A stretch of DNA of 6,446 nt. Source: JAZDKP01 sp043802925. GTDB lineage: Bacteria > Fibrobacterota > OXYB2-FULL-49-7 > JAEUSG01. A program made the position numbers and the translations under genes. Shown piece after piece: positions 3,841-6,446 of the stretch; positions within the stretch are counted from its first letter, which is position 1, and every line of letters begins with the position of its first letter. The stretch is taken from the NCBI GenBank assembly GCA_043802925.1, contig JAZDKP010000076.1, positions 1 to 6,446 on the forward strand, in the 5' to 3' direction. A model generated the notes under the pieces. It was not told the DNA's origin. It searched no databases and saw only the letters and a list, made by a program, of their open reading frames with translations.

Positions 3841-6446
3841 ATTTTACAATGGCCAGCTTTACAATATGCCGGTTGTTGTTTTCCGCCCTTGCCTTCAGAA
3901 TGTAGAGCCCGGCGGCAACAGGCTTTTGCCATTGGTCCTTTCCGTTCCAAATCACGTTGTGATGGCCGGCGGGAAGCACACCCTGGAACAGCGTGAGGAT
4001 CCTTTTCCCCGCAATATTAAATATCTCCAGCGTGACAGTCTGCCGCGTTGGTACGGACAGGGTAATGGTTGTACCCGGATTGAAGGGATTGGGCCATACG
4101 GCGGCCGCAAAAGATTCAACAGCGCTGGCAGCGCTTTCCCGGCCCGTGTACAGCGTGTCCGAAAGTTCCAGCACATCGTAAGACCACAAGGGTGTGGACA
4201 CAGGGCCGATTGCGATCTGATTTCCATTGACCGTGAATGGGATGATATCGCCGGTTCTGACGCTCCGTATCCTCAAATGGTCCGCATCAATATTCAGCAT
4301 CCACTTTGCCGTGTTGATGACCGGGGACACGGTGGCGGGTGTTTCCGCAGCATTCCACCAGGAGATAAAACCGTATTTTCCGTTATAAAGGTTCCGAAGG
4401 TGCGTCATGCCTTTGACTCCGGCCGGAAGTGTCCCATTGACTTCCAGCTTTTGCGTATATTCAAGCCAGTCCGCATTGGCATTATGCCAGTCCGTCCACT
4501 TTTTATGGACAGGTATTTCCTCCTCGGTGACCGGCGTGCAGGGCCCGCCCACTCCGGGGACCGTCCACATGATTCCCATGTTCGCGGTACGGGCAGTGGT
4601 AAAATCCAAATCATCGATATCCCGGGCGGCTTTGCCGGGTCGGGGACTCATGGTATGATTGATGACGTAGACCGGATGCCAGCAATGGAATATGAAATTG
4701 GGCTGAATCGGGATGCGGCTTTGATATCTATCCAACCAGGCATCGGCCCAGGCATAATTATCATAATCGCCGCCACTGGACCAGTCCTGGATGTCGAAAA
4801 CCTCCATTAAATTGACCCAGGTACGCCCGACAGAGACAGTGGCTGGCGCCATGGCGGCCTTTATGCTGTCTATAATGGTTCTAAAACCTTCGCGCCACAT
4901 GGCGTCCACGTAGCCGCCCGGACCGTTTGGGGACAAGTAATTCACGCCATAACCATCCTCAATAAACCAGCCGACGGCACCGGCAGATAGGGTAACGCGG
5001 CCGAGGTAGCCTCCAAAAACGGATGCGGATGGAACATCATCGGGATAAATTCCCGTTTTGGGTGGAAAGGACTCAACCCCGATATATAAATAAGGACTCA
5101 GGCCATTTTGCGCCATGACGTTCGAAAAAGTACCATTTGAAGTCTTGTCGGCAAATTGGGGTATCTGATTGGTTGAAAAATAGTCCTTGGACCACGTGCC
5201 GGTTGAAACATATCCAAGACCGCCGTAACCCATGCGTTTTACCAGATTGGCGTCCGCCCCGGAAGAGGCATACTCCCCGACCATGGGTTTCGTGGTATGG
5301 GACGTCGTCAAGATATGTCTGCTAATTAAAAAGACCTGATACTGAAACTCACCGGCTTCAATGGAGCCGTTGTCCCAAAAGCCCTCAAATACTTTTGTGG
5401 TCTTATGGCCTGCGGCATCCATATAATCGCTGAACCAGTAATTCGGCGCATAGCCCAGCCTGACATTGCCGGAAGCCGCCCGGGTTACGTCCATATAATT
5501 CAGATTGCTGACCATCAAACCATTGGCGGCCTGACTGGTTGCGGGAATCATTTTCAGATTGGTGAAGTTGTATGCCTTCAAGCCGCTGACGTAAAGTGAC
5601 GGCCCGGATTGGAATTCGTCGAAGATGACCGTATCCAATACTGCTTCTGAATCCAGAAAACCATTGTCTGTTCTTATCTTGAACCATTTCGTCATCCAGG
5701 GTTCGTCTCCCGGATACAAATCATAACAAATTGACATGGTAATGCCGGCATTACCGCCAAGACCTATTGCCTCGATTTCCAAGGTTTTAACATTCCCCCC
5801 CTTGATCGCCGGCGCATCGTTCAAGGTCCATGACCCGAGCTCAAAATCCATGGACAGGTCGCTCACATACGGCCCGCTGATTGCGGTATCAGTGACGGTT
5901 CTAATCGTGATGGATGCGGGAACAAAGCTGAATTTTCCATCGGTTGAGCCCCAATACTGTATCCTTACGGAATCAACATGCGTTATAGACCCCAAATCAA
6001 CCATCCACCAATCATAACCCCCACCACCGGGACTCCAGCCGTTATCGGGCGAATCAACATAATAGTTTCCGTCATTGGCCGTCCCGGCTGTGCAATGGTT
6101 GTCGGTGCACCAGATATTGGTCGTCATGGCTTTAGCCGGCTTATTGAGCCCGACATTGACGCTCCCTGAAATTACTTCGATTTCAACGATCCGTGTATGA
6201 TATTCGCTTTGCGCCCCGTCCACCAATTCAACCTTCAAGTACCGCCCATCGTTGTTCACAGGATAGGAAAACAGATTTTGCGAGTAGGGCGAACCGTCAG
6301 CAGGCACTTGTTTTGAGCGATCAACGGCTGTTTCCCAGCGTTGGGTGTTCCGGGACATTATCTTCCCGGCTGTGGAAGGAGTTTGGACTATTTCCAACCC
6401 GTTTTTCTTGTCCTTAAAAGATACGACTTTGAATCCATATTGAACC
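3839..6446 (-). CDS. Secreted multidomain putative glycoside hydrolase with discoidin domains and sorting tail (5' partial)
   Basis: The frame is open to the right edge with no stop, so the N-terminus is missing; 868 residues are visible, numbered from the edge. The first ATG or other start-like codon inside the window, such as TTG at 6397, falls inside a domain and is not the real start. Residues 1-96 are the second half of a discoidin (F5/8C) domain, ending 'GRYLKVELVDG' and 'TRIVEIEVISG'. Residues 97-185 begin a second discoidin-like domain ('NVGLNKPAKA', 'TANDG', 'WWMVDLGSITHVDSVRI'). Residues about 196-380 are a beta-sandwich region like those preceding some glycosidase barrels. Residues about 386-716 look like a TIM-barrel glycosidase: 'GAVGWFIEDGYGVNY' (Glu496, Asp497) is the best catalytic candidate, with further acids at 'NLMEVFDIQDW' and aromatics at 'HCWHPVY'. 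Residues 784-868 are the sorting domain (VWPNPFNPGTTITL ... AAGLYILKARAE ... VKLAIVK). I do not recognise the GH family; a distant relation to clan GH-D is conceivable. Discoidin domains suggest binding to a sugar polymer. The esterase gene follows after 8 bases. Confidence 0.8.
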   Translation of the reverse strand, partial: VQYGFKVVSFKDKKNGLEIVQTPSTAGKIMSRNTQRWETAVDRSKQVPADGSPYSQNLFSYPVNNDGRYLKVELVDGAQSEYHTRIVEIEVISGSVNVGLNKPAKAMTTNIWCTDNHCTAGTANDGNYYVDSPDNGWSPGGGGYDWWMVDLGSITHVDSVRIQYWGSTDGKFSFVPASITIRTVTDTAISGPYVSDLSMDFELGSWTLNDAPAIKGGNVKTLEIEAIGLGGNAGITMSICYDLYPGDEPWMTKWFKIRTDNGFLDSEAVLDTVIFDEFQSGPSLYVSGLKAYNFTNLKMIPATSQAANGLMVSNLNYMDVTRAASGNVRLGYAPNYWFSDYMDAAGHKTTKVFEGFWDNGSIEAGEFQYQVFLISRHILTTSHTTKPMVGEYASSGADANLVKRMGYGGLGYVSTGTWSKDYFSTNQIPQFADKTSNGTFSNVMAQNGLSPYLYIGVESFPPKTGIYPDDVPSASVFGGYLGRVTLSAGAVGWFIEDGYGVNYLSPNGPGGYVDAMWREGFRTIIDSIKAAMAPATVSVGRTWVNLMEVFDIQDWSSGGDYDNYAWADAWLDRYQSRIPIQPNFIFHCWHPVYVINHTMSPRPGKAARDIDDLDFTTARTANMGIMWTVPGVGGPCTPVTEEEIPVHKKWTDWHNANADWLEYTQKLEVNGTLPAGVKGMTHLRNLYNGKYGFISWWNAAETPATVSPVINTAKWMLNIDADHLRIRSVRTGDIIPFTVNGNQIAIGPVSTPLWSYDVLELSDTLYTGRESAASAVESFAAAVWPNPFNPGTTITLSVPTRQTVTLEIFNIAGKRILTLFQGVLPAGHHNVIWNGKDQWQKPVAAGLYILKARAENNNRHIVKLAIVK

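Noticed and set aside
3831..3950. Upstream extension of the esterase to 487 residues
   Set aside because: It reads through the end of the glycosidase gene in another frame, and the extra 40 residues would bury the clear signal peptide that starts at 3830.
3773..4810. Long plus-strand open frame of 345 codons opposite the glycosidase gene
   Set aside because: It is antisense to a gene with clear protein domains. Its translation shows no domain and is rich in Arg, Gly and Pro as expected of a shadow frame.
1..6446. CRISPR array, tRNA or rRNA genes, insertion sequence or phage elements
   Set aside because: I saw no regularly spaced repeats, cloverleaf-like sequence, transposase or integrase motifs, or terminal inverted repeats. 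The only non-coding stretch of note is the lexA-regulator intergenic region of about 120 bp.

Overview
The window reads as a chromosomal piece of a Gram-negative-type bacterium, probably from the FCB (Fibrobacterota/Bacteroidota-related) superphylum. The reason is that both secreted enzymes end in a 'PNPF.P' beta-sandwich tail of the type IX secretion/FlgD-like sorting family, common in Bacteroidota, Fibrobacterota and related candidate phyla. No RNA marker gene is present, so the phylum is an inference.

Left part (minus strand, 1-937): a compact SOS operon. lexA is followed by a 70-residue single-pass membrane protein, and a strong Shine-Dalgarno at the very edge shows that another gene follows outside the window. 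Upstream of lexA is a well-formed sigma70-like promoter (TTGACC-17 nt-TATATT) whose spacer holds a perfect 14-bp palindrome, TGAACACGTGTTCA. This matches the GAAC-N4-GTTC LexA box of Gram-positive type. The -10 box lies so close to the gene that the lexA message is predicted to be leaderless, starting at the ATG at 902.

Middle (plus strand, 1031-2497): a 488-residue membrane-spanning regulator with a signal peptide, an Ig-like domain, a CBM9/DOMON-like extracytoplasmic domain, one transmembrane helix and a cytoplasmic AraC-type HTH. It looks like a one-component receptor that senses carbohydrate outside the membrane and binds DNA inside.

Right part (minus strand, 2487-6446): a two-gene secreted carbohydrate-degradation operon. 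The upstream gene (5' end outside the window) encodes a large protein with one and a half discoidin (F5/8C) domains, a beta-sandwich, a TIM-barrel-like glycosidase region of no recognised family and a sorting tail. Eight bases after its stop begins a CE3-like SGNH esterase with the same type of tail. The esterase and regulator genes converge and overlap by 11 bp. The likely logic is that the regulator senses a glycan or its fragments and controls enzymes that deglycosylate and deacetylate it. That regulatory link is inferred from adjacency only.
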